Source of the DNA: Pyrenula massariospora
Lineage: Eukaryota > Ascomycota > Eurotiomycetes > Pyrenulales > Pyrenulaceae
NCBI GenBank assembly: GCA_021030905.1
Contig: JAGFMI010000004.1
Location: 2,046,001-2,110,000, forward strand
Length of the DNA: 64,000 bases
Direction: 5' to 3'
Each line of letters opens with the position of its first letter. The first letter of the stretch is position 1. A program made the translations under genes and the position numbers. Below the pieces are notes generated by a model. It was not told where the DNA came from. It was given only the letters and a program-made list of their open reading frames with translations, and searched no databases. This document shows positions 42,245-53,780 of this stretch, one piece after another.

Positions 42245-44342
42245 ATGTCTACCAGTACGAATTCAGTTCTACTCCCTCTGCAGCTTCCAGCCGCAAAAGG
42301 TCGCCGAGCAAAGGAGATCTGGTCGGCAATAGATCAGATCAGGTCGCAGCGGGGACATTTTCGGAATGTAACCGAAGAATCCCTCTTGGCCGAGATCAAG
42401 GCCTCAACCACCACGGATGCAGATGCAGACATGGACAGTGGCCCAGAAGAGGTTTTATCCGAAGATCACGGTGACCAATCGAAAAATGTTTACGTTGGGC
42501 GGGAAGAAATGCTGAAGCAGATAAGGTAAAACAGCCGAGCCTATGCATCAAAGTCAGGGCTAATTTCTCCACAGCATCGCTCGAAACGAAGTCTTTGCTG
42601 CTCTGGAATTTGTCTCCTTTCTCCTCTCCAAATACAACCCGAGGCAGGCTGAACTCTCTCTGTCCCCCGAGGCAAGAGCAAGTCTCAAGCCTCTAGGGAC
42701 TCTAGAGGCGACTACAATCACTCCCAAAGATGTACCGTCCGAGATCAAGCGGACTCTTGATTCTGTCTCCCGTGGTTATAAAACGGAAGCCTTTCGATCT
42801 GGCTCAACCAACTTGGCTGATGCTGGGAAAAGACTCCGTCGGGAAGCCGAAGCTGAATCTAAATTTTGGAAGCAGGTTATGTCAATCAAAGCGAAGGGGT
42901 GGGCTGTAAGTCGAATGCCACGACAAAAGGAGGCTTGGGCGGTCCATTTTGGATTTGGAGAGTCTGATCGAGCTTTTCGGGACCGAGGCATGGCCACTCT
43001 GAAGAGGCAAGATGATGGAGAGATCTACCTCGACTTTGGAGTGAACGCTCTGCGACCAAGGTCCCTTGTGGTCACTATTGCTGACGGCAACTCAAGGCCT
43101 GTTTCGAAATCAAAGATCAGACAGACTGCCACAGATCCCGATGATCGAGATAGGATCCAAAACCTTCTACTCCAAGCGAGAGACACTTTGTTTGAAGAAG
43201 AGCTTTACCATGAGATTTGTCGAGAGGCTAGAACTCTCACAAGCTATGGGGTAGAGACAAAAGCGGAGGGCGTCGTCTTTGGAATTGAGCCGGGGAGACA
43301 AGCACTCATCGGCCTCATAGACACCCCAGATCATCACCATAAAGACACTGGCAGTCATAGGACAGAGGAGCCAAGGGCTGAGGAGCTAGCAGCCCTCCTC
43401 AGACTACTCCTTTCCCATGCACACTCCGAAACCCTGCGGCGGCGATCACAGCCCCCTCTGCCGATGACTTTGCCGCCAAGAACAACGCCGGAATATCACT
43501 TGCTTCGCCCAACAATCTGCCATCTGCATCATCAAACTGTGCTGAGAAATGTTCAGACTCTCCTCTCTGACAGCAGCGGTCTCTTCGGCGCGTCCAACAT
43601 TCCCATAGCAAATCAGGCTTCATGTTACAACCAGCTATCCAACCGGTCCTCATCGGACACGCAATCATGGCTCAATGCCCTAGTATCTGAGCCCTTGACA
43701 ACTACACTATCTTTGACACTTCCAACCGCTCAGAAGCTCGACCTAAGAGTCAGGACTCAAGCTGCATCGCCTACCTTTGGTACAGAACTATCTGTCGGTC
43801 CTCCTTTCCCAAGATACGCTTTTGTCCCTCCTCGAGCAGCACCGCGCCTAAACAATCTACCCGACATCGAAGAATTCATATTGCACGCCCTAAACAATGA
43901 CATTTTGGCCTGGGTCGAGAGCAAGACCTGGAACATTCCAGTAGGTGAACCGCAATCAAAAGCAAACGGCGACGCCAGGGACACCGATAGCGGCAATGAG
44001 AACATCGAAGCAGGCCCACTGGTCAAATGGGAAGTATACAATCATCTCGAAGGGCTTCTCAAATCTACGATGCCGTCATCCGCCGGGAAGACACAACATT
44101 ATATGAAGATTCGTCTCCGGCGTGACTGCTTGGACGTGCATATCTCCGACCCAGTGCACCCCGGCAGAGTCCGCGAAACCTACAGGTGGCGGAATCAAAG
44201 TGAAGACGATGGTGAGGATTATGCGCTACAGCGGATCCAGGTGAAGAGTGGTTCTATAGGGCGCCCGGAGAGGATTCCGCTGGTGTCGTTTGAAGAGCTT
44301 GTTGGGAAGGTGCTCCGAGATGGGATAGGCGAGGATTCTTGA
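42245..44342 (+). CDS. med17: Mediator subunit 17 (Srb4)
   Basis: Two exons (42245-42525 and 42575-44342) give 682 residues. Family blocks are FVSFLLSKYNP, KFWKQVMSIKAKGWAVSRMP, AWAVHFGFGESDRAFRDRGM and, later, SLVVTIADG and LLQARDTLFEEELYHEICRE. MED17 is the scaffold of the Mediator head module and is essential for RNA polymerase II initiation in yeast. The stop is only 100 bp from the stop of the convergent decarboxylase gene. The starting ATG was chosen because MSTSTNSVLLPLQLP begins the conserved N-terminus and is preceded by an untranslated-looking AT-rich leader. Confidence 0.9.
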
Positions 44343-44442
44343 GATTCTTACTGTGACCGAAGACTTGGGCTCTCCCCAGAGCTTTCAAGGTTGAGATGCT
44401 TCGCGATTTTATTTAACGCTCTATGACAAACTGTCATCCCTT

Positions 44443-46138
44443 CTAATGCACCCCATTTACCTGTTCACCCTGCTTCTTCTTCTTCAGAAACTCCTCCGTG
44501 GTCTTTACAATGATCTCAAACGCATTCCTAATATATTTCTCCTCCGCCATCGGATTCCCGCTCACAACCCTCAGCATCGTCTTCGACGCTGTCGTGCTGC
44601 TCGTCACGAAGATCTCGCCCGCCTCGTTGATCGCGTCCGCGACCCGCTTGGTCAGGCTGTTCGCCTCGAGCTCCGCCCGCAGCTCCCGGTCCGCGGTGAA
44701 GTCGCCGAACGCATCCACCCGGTGGATCATGTCCGACTTGGTGCCCGCGTAGCCGTTCGTACGGTCGTCGGTGCTGGGTACGGAGGAAAGTGCCGCTGCT
44801 GGCTTGACACGCAGACAGGTCAGCCCAAACGCGGGCGGCACGACGAGCTCGAACAGATCGTCCCGGCTGCGCACGAGCTCGCTAAAGACAGCCCCGATGT
44901 CGAGCGTCTTCTGGACGTGCGCGCGCAGCCCCCGCAGGCCGTAGGAGCGCATGACGAACCAGACCTTGAGGGCGCGGAAGCGGCGGCCGAGCGGGATCTG
45001 CCAGTCGCGGTAGTCGGTGACGAGGCCGGAGTCGGTGAAGGTGTTCTGGAGGTAGGAGGGGGAGATGGAGAGGGCGCGGGTGAGGGCGGTGCGGTGCCGG
45101 ACGAAGAGGCAGCTGGCGTCGAAGGAGACGAGGAGCCATTTGTGGAGGTTCATGTTGAAGCTGTCGGCGGTGGTGAAGGTGGCGGGGAGGTGTTGGTAGG
45201 AGGGGAGGATGAGCGCGGAGCCGGCGTAGGCGGCGTCGATGTGGAGCCAGAGGTTGGGGTGGTGCTGCTTGATGGCGCCGAGGTCGGCGAAGTGGTCGAC
45301 TGCGCAGGTGTTGGTTGTGCCCATTGTGGCTGTTAGGTAGAAAGGCTCGAGGCCTTGCTCTTTGCATTCTGCGAGGGCTTTCTCGAGTCTTGGGCCGGTG
45401 AGGGCCAGCTGCTCATCTAGAGAAGTCGGGATGCTCTTGAATCTTACTCCGGCGATTAGAGCGGCCTTCTGCGTACTTGAGTGAGCTTGATCGCTACCTA
45501 AAGCAACCAGCCTGCCTCTCAGAAACGCGATCCGATCATCTCGCTCCAGAGTCCCTTCCTTCAATCCCTCAGCATCAGCCCTCTCCCGGAGGTACCTCTC
45601 CCTCGCAGCAACCATCACGGTAACGATGGCCTCACTTGCAGAGCCCTGAATGACCCCTCCACCTCCAGTAGTGCTGCTACTCAGAAAGGCCTCCGGCAGC
45701 GCCAAAGCCTTACCCACCCAATCCATGACGATCGTCTCGAGCTCGGTGCATGCTGGAGAGCAGAGCCAATTGAAGGCCGGTGCCGTAAAGGCCGCGCTAT
45801 ACAGCTCCCCCAGGATCGAGGGATAGGTCGCACAGGCCGGGAAGAAGGCCATGAAGTTGGGGGATTGCCAGTGGGTCAGGCCGGGGATGATTTTGGACTC
45901 GACGTCGGCCTGTATCGAGGGCCATGCTTCTGGTTGTTCTGGCGGAGAGTGGGGGATGAGCTTTTGGAGGTATCCTGGTTGGATTTTGGGGAGAACGGGT
46001 CGGGTTGGGAGACTGGCGTTGTAGGATATTACTGAGAAATTGGATCAATATCCGAGAATAGCATTGTATGTTAAGGGAGCGGAGCGTACTCTCGTCGACT
46101 GCTGAGGCGGCGGCCTCTTTGAATTGGTCAGCATTCAT
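44443..46138 (-). CDS. Group II pyridoxal-phosphate decarboxylase, aromatic-L-amino-acid type
   Basis: Two exons (46090-46138 and 44443-46031) give 545 residues. Exon 1 reads MNADQFKEAAASAVDE. Family blocks include PGLTHWQSPNFMAFFPACAT, FNWLCSPACTELETIVMDW, GVIQGSASEAIVTVMVAARE, WLHIDAAYAGSA and MNLHKWLLVSFDASC, where Lys314 should bind PLP. Late conserved blocks are GLRGLRAHVQKTLDIG and LRVVSGNPMAEEKYI. These enzymes decarboxylate tryptophan, tyrosine, phenylalanine or DOPA; the substrate here is not determined. GC content is high. The start is 573 bp from the divergent DUF427 gene. No biosynthetic partner genes are nearby. Confidence 0.9.
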
Positions 46139-46711
46139 GGTGGAGGCGTGGCCCTTTGATAGGCGCGATGTGCGGCAAAGAATTCACGCCAAGTTGTACA
46201 AGATATGGCACAGGCGTTTAGTCATCTGCCCAATTGAGTAATTGAGCCCAAGCTTTGAGCTTTTTATGTTCCAATAGATCCGTCAACGATGAGCGATCAA
46301 GTCAAGTCCGTCAGAACCATCTCCGCTGGGTCCATGGTGAACTTGAGATACAAGACAAGACCGGGCGACAGAAGTCGTTGGACCATAGCCAGCGAAAATA
46401 TCAGGGTAAAGAGGTGTCACGCCTTCTGTCACCCGGTCTCGAGAGGCCAATAATGTCAGTGTCTTAGATTCCGTAGTAGTAGTAGGGGACGGTCTCCAAA
46501 GAAGTTGGAGAACGTTTACCATTCCAGGCCAGGTATGGTTCAGGTACTGAGGACATGCTTGATTAGGAATCATGACTGCATGGCTTGACAGGCTAAACAA
46601 TGAAAAGCTATATAAATGACCTGACCTAACTTTATTATCCTCCGATCAATCAGCATCGCTGGTATAAACAATTTTCTAAGTATTATATCGGAACAAGTCT
46701 CGAAACTCAAC
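46139..46711. promoter_or_regulatory. Divergent promoter region, decarboxylase and DUF427 gene
   Basis: This stretch of 573 bp lies between two divergent starts. It has an AT-rich block at 46600-46690 just upstream of the DUF427 start. No other feature is seen. Confidence 0.5.
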
Positions 46712-47114
46712 ATGGGTGTTGCTACGGCCAAGATCGACGGAAAGACAGTTGCTCAGGCTGACGCCTGGGAGACTGTTGAAGGGAACATTTACGTAAGTTT
46801 AGATATCCACCCATCCGAAGTCTTGAAATCTCATAAACGTCAAGTTTCCACCGGACTCAGTCCTTGACAAATCTATATTCTCGGATTCAAAGACGACGAC
46901 CGCGTGCCCGTGGAAAGGTAAAGCATCATACTACAATATCAATGTAGATGGGCACGCTCTTCAAGACGCAGCATGGTATTATCCGCAGCCGAAAGATGGA
47001 GCGAAGAATATCAAGGACCACATTGCTTTTTGTAGGTATCTCAATTGCGTCTTGATCCGATCGAGGCTGACTCTCTGCTTAGATAAAAGCAAGGTTCAGG
47101 TGACTTCGAACTAG
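46712..47114 (+). CDS. Small DUF427-family protein, three exons
   Basis: Exons 46712-46792, 46845-47031 and 47083-47114 join to exactly 99 codons plus TAG. The product begins MGVATAKIDGKTVAQADAWE, continues TVEGNIYFPPDSVLDKSIF and ACPWKGKASYYNINVDG, then DAAWYYPQPKDGAKNIKDH and ends IAFYKSKVQVTSN. This is the classic DUF427 pattern (a W/P-rich CPWKG...AWYYP core). The family is found in bacteria and fungi; its biochemical role is not settled. Because every exon is short, simple open-frame scanning misses the gene. Introns are 52 and 51 bp, with AAG and TAG acceptors. Confidence 0.88.
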
Positions 47115-47831
47115 AACAGGACATGCAAGGACACAGCCGGGTGGTCTAGATAGGACATGATCGACGTTTATTCTTGTCCGCAGCTAGCAACTGTTCTCCC
47201 TCGTCGGGAAAGAATCTTCTGTCGTGTGTCCATAGTCATGAAAAGATGAACGCATTTCCACCAGACGTCGATACCTTAGCGCTTGAAAGTCAAAGTCTAC
47301 CCCGGAAAGGGTGTAGTAACTGTGAATATTCAAGAGCTCGTCCGATCTAGAGTAGATATGAAAATGCCCGCAGGGACTCTGACTTCTAGACGACTTTCGT
47401 AAACCTTTCCAGAAACTTGTCTAACAGATGGTGCGGAAAACGGTTCAGCGGGCAGTCGTCTTTACGAACGTACTTAGCGTGTCGGAATAGTCGTTCTTTC
47501 TGCTCGGAATCTACCTAGGTAGCAAATGATGGCACAAGGACATTCTGCTGAGCTGCTCTCTGAGTATTCCCGGATCGTTCTGCTCCGGATTGCTGTTCTG
47601 GTGAACGTGGAGCGTAGGATGGAGTAGACGAAAATCTCCCGGGTAGAACCGTTTTATTGGGGGAACAGCTAGATAAGGAGATAAACACTGCCTTCTCCGC
47701 AATTGGGGAAAAAAGTCACCGCCACTACAATTTTCCATGACACTCACACTGTGAACGTGTCGACGCCGCCGCCATCATGAACTTCATTTGGCTACTTTAC
47801 AGCGATTGCTAACTGGTCCAGAGAAGTGACA
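47115..47831. other. Intergenic upstream of the glycine decarboxylase gene
   Basis: This is 717 bp holding the DUF427 3' flank and the promoter of the P-protein gene. Small frames here have no domain. Confidence 0.45.
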
Positions 47832-50800
47832 ATGCTGTCTCCGGTGCGGCTATGGCCAGCAGCCAGAGCCACTGTCCCTACTGTTCGCCAGATACAGCTC
47901 ATAGCTTATGAGCGAAACCCGTGCCTCCCTGGGACAACATTCAGAGGGCAAAATGAAAGTGGCCGGCGTCCTTATTCCTCTAGTTCGACCGACCAATCAA
48001 GAGACCTATTCATTGATCGTCACATAGGTCCAAGGAAAGATACGAGGAAGTCTATGCTACAGCAGATTGATCCGTCATACATGACACTTCGCGACCTGAT
48101 CGACGACGCCGTTCCGCAAGACATTCTTATTCAGAAAAAGCTGGAATTTCTAGGAATAGAAGAAAAGATCTCTGGGGGCACTCGAGGGAATTGGGCGAGT
48201 CTAAGCGGATATGCAAAAGGCAACGGGTTGACCGAGAACGCTGCATCAAAGCTGCTGGACGATTTGGCCTCAAAAAATAAAGTGGCACTCAACTTCATAG
48301 GCGCGGGCTACTATGGAACTCTTGTGCCAAATGTTATCAAGCGGAACGTGTTCGAGAATCCTGCTTGGTATACAAGCTATACACCTTATCAAGCAGAGAT
48401 CAGCCAAGGTCGTATGGAATCTTTACTGAATTTCCAGACCATGATCACAGATCTGACAGCTCTCCCGGTCGCTAATGCGTCTCTCCTGGACGAAGGAACT
48501 GCCGCGGCTGAAGCTATGGCTTTGTCTCTGAGCTCACTACCGGCAAGCAGACAGAAAAGGCAGAAAAAGGTTTTCGTAGCGTCTGAATACTGTTATCCGC
48601 AGACTCTTGCCGTTCTGAGATCTCGCGCTGAAGGACTAGGTATTCAGGTGGTTATTGGCGATCTTTTCCAGGACAACTCGAAGTTGATCCGAGAGCAGGG
48701 TGAGGACTTGATAGGAGTCCTCGCTCAATATCCAGATACCTACGGTGCCATCATGGACTTCGAACCAGTGGCTGAAATTATTCACCAGCTGGGGGGCACC
48801 TTCTGCGTTGCGACTGATCTACTAGCTTTGACTGTTCTAAAACCGCCTGGGGAATTTGGTGCAGACATAGCCTTAGGCAATTCGCAGCGCTTTGGAGTGC
48901 CAATGGGATATGGCGGCCCGCATGCTGCATTCTTTGCATGTAACAACAAATATCAACGCAAAATTCCAGGCCGAATAATAGGTGTCTCAAAAGACAGGCT
49001 GGGTAACAAAGCCTTCCGTCTCGCCCTACAAACTCGAGAGCAACACATAAGGCGAGAAAAAGCGACGAGTAACATTTGTACTGCTCAAGCTCTCCTCGCG
49101 AACATGAGTGCTTTCTATGCTATCTATCATGGTCCTTCTGGTCTTCGTCAAATCGCTCAGCGCATCAGACAAACTACTCTCCTGGTGTCAGATATCCTGC
49201 AATCCTGGGGCTATACGATTGACAAACGTGGATACTTTGGGACTTCACCTTCTAATATTTTTGACACCGTAGCAATAGAGGTGAACGCCGAGGAAGAGCA
49301 TGCAATCAAGGAGAAAGCACAAAGCTATAACATTAACCTCCGCCATGCCCGTTCACGGATTGTGATATCCATAGACGAGACGCACACGGAAGACGACATA
49401 GAGAAATTACTTTCATGCTTCGCACCTGATGATGTAGAGATACGCAAGGAGATGAAGGACATGGCTGAAGCGACGTCCCCGGCACCGCCACCCACTCCAT
49501 TTGAACGTACCTCTACATTTTTGTCGCATCCTACCTTTAACGGCTATCAGTCTGAAACCGAGATACTGAGATACATCTCCCACCTTCAATCCAGGGACCT
49601 TTCACTCGTCCACTCCATGATCCCGCTAGGCTCGTGTACGATGAAGCTTAATGCTACAACTGAGATGGTGCCTGTCTCTTCACCTGGGTTCTCTTCGCTG
49701 CATCCGTTCGCTCCAAAAGATCAAACTACAGGGTATGCCAGTGTCATCGCGCAGCTGGATGCCCTATTAGCAGATATCACTGGTTTGGCTCGTGTTAGCC
49801 TCCAACCGAATTCAGGCGCTCAAGGAGAATTCACTGGTCTGAGAGTGATCAAAAAGTTTCAAGATTCGCAAGCAAAAGGTGGAAAGCCTCGAGATATCTG
49901 CTTGATCCCGGTGTCAGCACACGGTACAAATCCTGCTTCTGCGGCCATGGCGGGCATGCGTGTCATTCCTCTCAAATGCGATCCGAAGACCGGAAATCTT
50001 GACCTCTCAGATCTAGAGGCCAAATGCGAGATGCACAAGGAGAACCTTGCCGCAATCATGGTGACCTATCCAAGTACATTCGGCGTCTTTGAGCCCAAAA
50101 TCAAAGAAGTGTGCCGAATAGTCCACGATCACGGAGGCCAGGTCTATATGGATGGTGCAAACATGAACGCCCAGATCGGAGTTTGCAAACCTGGCGAGAT
50201 TGGTGCCGATGTCTGCCACTTGAATCTTCACAAAACTTTCTGTATTCCACACGGAGGAGGAGGCCCTGGTGTCGGACCTATCGTTGTGGCTGAACATTTA
50301 GCACCTTACTTGCCTAGCTCTGACTATGGTACGGATGAAAGCAAAACTCTTTCCATAAGCCCGGTGACCTCGGCGCCATATGGGAGTGCCAGTATTCTTC
50401 CCATTAGTCTGGCTTACATCATGATGATGGGTCCCGCCGGGTTGACTTTGGGAACATCTGTAGCTTTGCTGAATGCAAATTACATGATGTCTCGCTTGAA
50501 GGAGCATTACCCTATTTTGTACTCCAACGAGAAAGGTCGATGCGCGCACGAATTCATCATCGACGTCCGAAAATTTCACGACACGTGCGGAATTGAAGCT
50601 ATCGACATCGCTAAGCGCCTGCAGGACTATGGTTTCCATGCACCGACAATGTCGTGGCCTGTGGCCAACACATTAATGATTGAGCCAACCGAATCAGAGA
50701 CCAAGGAAGAGTTGGACAGATATTGCGACGCACTGATCTCCATTCGCAGGGAGATGGCTCAAATTGAAAGGAGTGAACAGCCACGGGAAGGCAACGTTCT

Positions 50801-50990
50801 TAAGATGGCTCCTCATCCGCAGCACGATTTGCTCAGGTCAGATTGGGACCGACCCTATTCCAGGGAGACAGCGGCATACCCATTGCCTTGGCTTAGAGAT
50901 AGGAAATTCTGGCCAAGCATCACGAGGATTGATGATAGTAAGGCGCAAGACTCCATGCTTCTTGCAAAGGACAGACTAACAATTGTATAG
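47832..50990 (+). CDS. gcv2: Mitochondrial glycine dehydrogenase (decarboxylating), P-protein
   Basis: One exon codes 1,052 residues. The first 45-55 form an Arg-rich, acid-poor mitochondrial targeting sequence (MLSPVRLWPAARATVPTVR). The P-protein body starts at FIDRHIGPRKDTRKSML. It keeps FIGAGYYGTLVPNVI, TPYQAEISQGRMESLLNFQ, the second half HSMIPLGSCTMKLNATTEM and the glycine-rich HLNLHKTFCIPHGGGGPG, whose Lys801 should hold PLP. With the T, H and L proteins it cleaves glycine to CO2, ammonia and a methylene group for tetrahydrofolate. A GTG two codons upstream is in frame but the ATG at 47832 is the obvious start. The length is normal for the eukaryotic enzyme. Confidence 0.95.
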   Translation: MLSPVRLWPAARATVPTVRQIQLIAYERNPCLPGTTFRGQNESGRRPYSSSSTDQSRDLFIDRHIGPRKDTRKSMLQQIDPSYMTLRDLIDDAVPQDILIQKKLEFLGIEEKISGGTRGNWASLSGYAKGNGLTENAASKLLDDLASKNKVALNFIGAGYYGTLVPNVIKRNVFENPAWYTSYTPYQAEISQGRMESLLNFQTMITDLTALPVANASLLDEGTAAAEAMALSLSSLPASRQKRQKKVFVASEYCYPQTLAVLRSRAEGLGIQVVIGDLFQDNSKLIREQGEDLIGVLAQYPDTYGAIMDFEPVAEIIHQLGGTFCVATDLLALTVLKPPGEFGADIALGNSQRFGVPMGYGGPHAAFFACNNKYQRKIPGRIIGVSKDRLGNKAFRLALQTREQHIRREKATSNICTAQALLANMSAFYAIYHGPSGLRQIAQRIRQTTLLVSDILQSWGYTIDKRGYFGTSPSNIFDTVAIEVNAEEEHAIKEKAQSYNINLRHARSRIVISIDETHTEDDIEKLLSCFAPDDVEIRKEMKDMAEATSPAPPPTPFERTSTFLSHPTFNGYQSETEILRYISHLQSRDLSLVHSMIPLGSCTMKLNATTEMVPVSSPGFSSLHPFAPKDQTTGYASVIAQLDALLADITGLARVSLQPNSGAQGEFTGLRVIKKFQDSQAKGGKPRDICLIPVSAHGTNPASAAMAGMRVIPLKCDPKTGNLDLSDLEAKCEMHKENLAAIMVTYPSTFGVFEPKIKEVCRIVHDHGGQVYMDGANMNAQIGVCKPGEIGADVCHLNLHKTFCIPHGGGGPGVGPIVVAEHLAPYLPSSDYGTDESKTLSISPVTSAPYGSASILPISLAYIMMMGPAGLTLGTSVALLNANYMMSRLKEHYPILYSNEKGRCAHEFIIDVRKFHDTCGIEAIDIAKRLQDYGFHAPTMSWPVANTLMIEPTESETKEELDRYCDALISIRREMAQIERSEQPREGNVLKMAPHPQHDLLRSDWDRPYSRETAAYPLPWLRDRKFWPSITRIDDSKAQDSMLLAKDRLTIV

Positions 50991-52059
50991 CATACGGTGA
51001 TATGAATTTATTCTGCACATGCCCTCCGGTCGAAGGGGCGGATCAACTGGCAAAACCGGACACTAGCGACAATGGTGCCAAATGATCCACAAGTCATTCA
51101 TTCTTGTAAGACTGTACGGACAACACTTTTCAACACAAGTGGATAGATAGGGCCACCAAGAGAGGAAGAACCTAAAATGAAGACACGCGGTTCACGACAA
51201 GAGACTACGCAGTAACGTCCACCGGATTGGACCTGGTTACGCTGCATCTCGCATTTCAACACGGACTTTTTCAACATGATTTATGCTTTCAACAAGAGCC
51301 GTCAAGGCAGAGATACCCATTTTAGAATCAATTCATCATCCGGAGCGCAAGCTTCATCGCAGAAGGCGCTCAGGAGCGGTTTATATTCCATCGGCGTTCA
51401 TCGGGACATTTTTTCAGGTACGCGCTGGACAAGCAGGCAAGCGCCGGGCATAGACATATATGGGCTTCAACGGTACCATGTTACACAATTATCATAGTGT
51501 ACTGTGAAGATCGCAATTCAACACATTTGCGAGTGGGAAGATGGGTAGTTCATTGTGCTGTGTGTGGTGATGGGTACGAGGCTGAGGCTGGCTGAGGTTC
51601 CTTTTTCACATGTCAATCCTCCGAAGAGCTGACCACACCCCCTTCTCCGCACTACCAATCATATTGCACCCCGGGTCTCGGAGCGTTACGCGAGACGATG
51701 CTTTGAACTTCCGTTTTCTTTCGTGGTTCCGGGTTATTGGCGCTGCTGTGTTTCTTTTCTCGTTTGTCTCATTTGTCTCGTCTATTTCTTCCTCATACTA
51801 CTACGCTTGTCGTTCCTATTTATTACTATCTTCCTACCGCCTAACGACCTGCTTCAATCATTTCTCAAGGTCCTGTACCTACTTTCGGCGATTAAATCTC
51901 CCTCTGTCAATCGATTGACGCGACACAACACCCTCGAGCAGGCTCACGTGCTCCGCGCAGCTACAGCCTTGCTTGTTTGCCCAACCCAATCCACCCCGAC
52001 TGCGCAAAACAAGCCCAGGCCTCCTGCCCTTTTCACAACCCCACAATCCAACCCGCACG
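50991..52059. other. Intergenic upstream of the small gene at 52,060
   Basis: This 1.07 kb holds the gcv2 3' flank and, from about 51700 on, a strikingly T/C-rich stretch that resembles a fungal promoter and 5' UTR. Open frames through it are an effect of the pyrimidine bias. Confidence 0.45.
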
Positions 52060-52344
52060 ATGTCCTCCCCCTCCTCCTCAACCCTCTCAACCTCCACAAC
52101 CTCTCCCCACCCCCCGCAAGACCAGGAACAAAACTATCCAGCGACAAACACAGCCGAACTCTGCCTCTTCTTCGAGCCCGAACCCGATTTCAACTCCGAG
52201 ATCCCGTCATCCTCGTCGCGCTCGGGCAGCTCTGCTGGGATCGATATGAGCGCCGCGCTGCGGTGCATTAGCGAGGAGACGCGACGGGGGCTGGATAGAG
52301 CGCTGGGGAAAGTAGGGATGGGGGAGGGGGAGGGGGAGAAATAG
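52060..52344 (+). CDS. Small Ser/Pro-rich hypothetical protein
   Basis: The 94-residue product has a Ser/Thr/Pro-rich N-terminus (MSSPSSSTLSTSTTSPHPPQ) and a more ordered part reading NTAELCLFFEPEPDFNSEI, then GIDMSAALRCISEETRRGLD with an amphipathic helix, and a Gly/Glu tail. I do not recognise a family. Support is a long pyrimidine-rich leader directly before the ATG and a non-repetitive C-terminal half that reads like real protein. It could extend through a 5' intron, and it could be a chance frame. Confidence 0.5.
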   Translation: MSSPSSSTLSTSTTSPHPPQDQEQNYPATNTAELCLFFEPEPDFNSEIPSSSSRSGSSAGIDMSAALRCISEETRRGLDRALGKVGMGEGEGEK

Positions 52345-53214
52345 AGAGGGAGAGGGGGGAAATTAGAGAGGAGGGGTTTGAGGGAAGGGGAAAATGAGAA
52401 GGAGGGCGACAAGTAGGTGGATGCAGGAAGCGGGAAAGAAGGAGATGAGGGGATTACGTCTGAGATCAGTTGGGATAGATGCGGAGGGAGGGTATGAGAG
52501 GAGGGAAGAGCACATGCGGTCGCCGGAAAAACGAGGAAGAGATTTCTTTACTGTAATTGGTTGGAGTTGGAATTCTAAGGTGGGGGTTTGAAAAGCGCTG
52601 GCAGTGCGGTTTTCGGGGTTTTGGGTATATTGTGGGGATAAGAGGGGTTGGCATGGTATCAACGGCGTTGATGTCATATGAGGCGCTTTGAACGGTGTTG
52701 ATGAGGTGTCATTTGGTTCTCCGCTCGGATTTGGTTAGACAGCGAAATTTTGAAATAAGCGTCATTCCATCACATGGCTTCGTCGCTGGTCAACGTGTCT
52801 CTTTCAGATGCTGGCGATCTCGTTTTAAAGAGCTAAGACGGGTAGAAATGACTGTGAAGCTTCTGAACAACGAAGGTTACAGGTCGTCCATATGACTTTT
52901 ACAACGTGGTAAGTGTTTATTATTGTTTTACTGTAGAATAAAGTTATGAAAGATAGAGGTTTAGAAAATATAGTTAACCCTTTTTATGTAGAAGTGTGCT
53001 GTAAGCCATCTCACGACCCAAGCAATACTACCCATCGTGTAAACATTCGGCCGTCTCTATGGAACGATACTTGAATGATAGTGATGTTGCTTGGTTTAGG
53101 GTTTGGGAACCCCACGATGCCCCTACGGTTGAGAATCATGCCAAGAATCCCAAATCGACCTGAAGGACCAAGGTGACGGCCGGTCTGTATTACCATCTCT
53201 GCTGTTCCCGTGAC
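52345..53214. other. Intergenic
   Basis: This is 870 bp of flank between the small gene and the convergent hypothetical gene. A purine-rich G/A block lies at about 52330-52400 and is AT-rich at 52900-52990. No gene recognised. Confidence 0.4.
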
Positions 53215-53780
53215 CTAGATAGTTATCTCTTCAGCCATTGCTACTTCATCTGTCCATGCCCCAGTGCCAACGACCATGGCCTCGGTTGGATGACTTGCTG
53301 AGTTCTGATTCGGATCACAGTCTCGAGCAAAGCTTTGAGGCTGGCTCATTAGAGGATTGGGTAGTCCATCAGGGAAAGTATTAGGAGCATGGTGCTTCGA
53401 CGGTTGGATGTGCACCTCTGCTAGCGGAGGGGATAATTGGTCTGAGTTGTTGTGAGAAAAAGCAATTTCGAAGGTTCTGAAGGTCAGGCCTTACGATTGC
53501 TCTCAATCTTTTGAGGTACACCCTCATGGGCCTTTCCCTGCTTGAGCTTCGTTAGACGCTCGTCCTTGACTGTTGCCCTGCGACGTTTAGTCTTGAGGCG
53601 TTGAGAGCCATTTTTTGGCATCAGTTTATCAGGAACGTTGTTAAAGTCACATTGAAGGGGTTGATCTTGATGGACATCAACGAGGCCTTGATCATATTGC
53701 TCGACAAAGCGGAGACTGTATGTCGACCAAGGGTCGGCAAGTATATTATCCTGTGGAGACGGAGCCTGCTTAAGAGGCAT
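53215..53780 (-). CDS. Hypothetical basic protein, two exons
   Basis: The start MPLKQAPSPQDNILADPWST is at 53780. The first exon continues SLRFVEQYDQGLVDVHQ and a basic block SQRLKTKRRRATVKDERL, then TKLKQGKAHEGVPQKIESN. A 53-bp intron with a GTAAGG donor and CTCAG acceptor joins it to HQLSPPLAEVHIQPSKHH and a Pro/Ser-rich tail ending MAEEITI. The KTKRRR block could be a nuclear localisation signal. No family is recognised; further exons downstream are possible. Confidence 0.45.

Noticed and set aside
44446-45336. Long plus-strand frame opposite the decarboxylase
   Set aside because: It is the antisense shadow of a high-GC coding exon, with Gly/Glu/Val-rich repeats and no domain.
44443-46138. 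Secondary-metabolite cluster around the decarboxylase
   Set aside because: Flanking genes are MED17, DUF427 and glycine decarboxylase; no synthase, transporter or tailoring enzyme is near.
51610-52271. Plus-strand frames through T/C-rich DNA before the small gene
   Set aside because: Hydrophobic and Ser-rich translations are expected from the pyrimidine bias; no domain seen.
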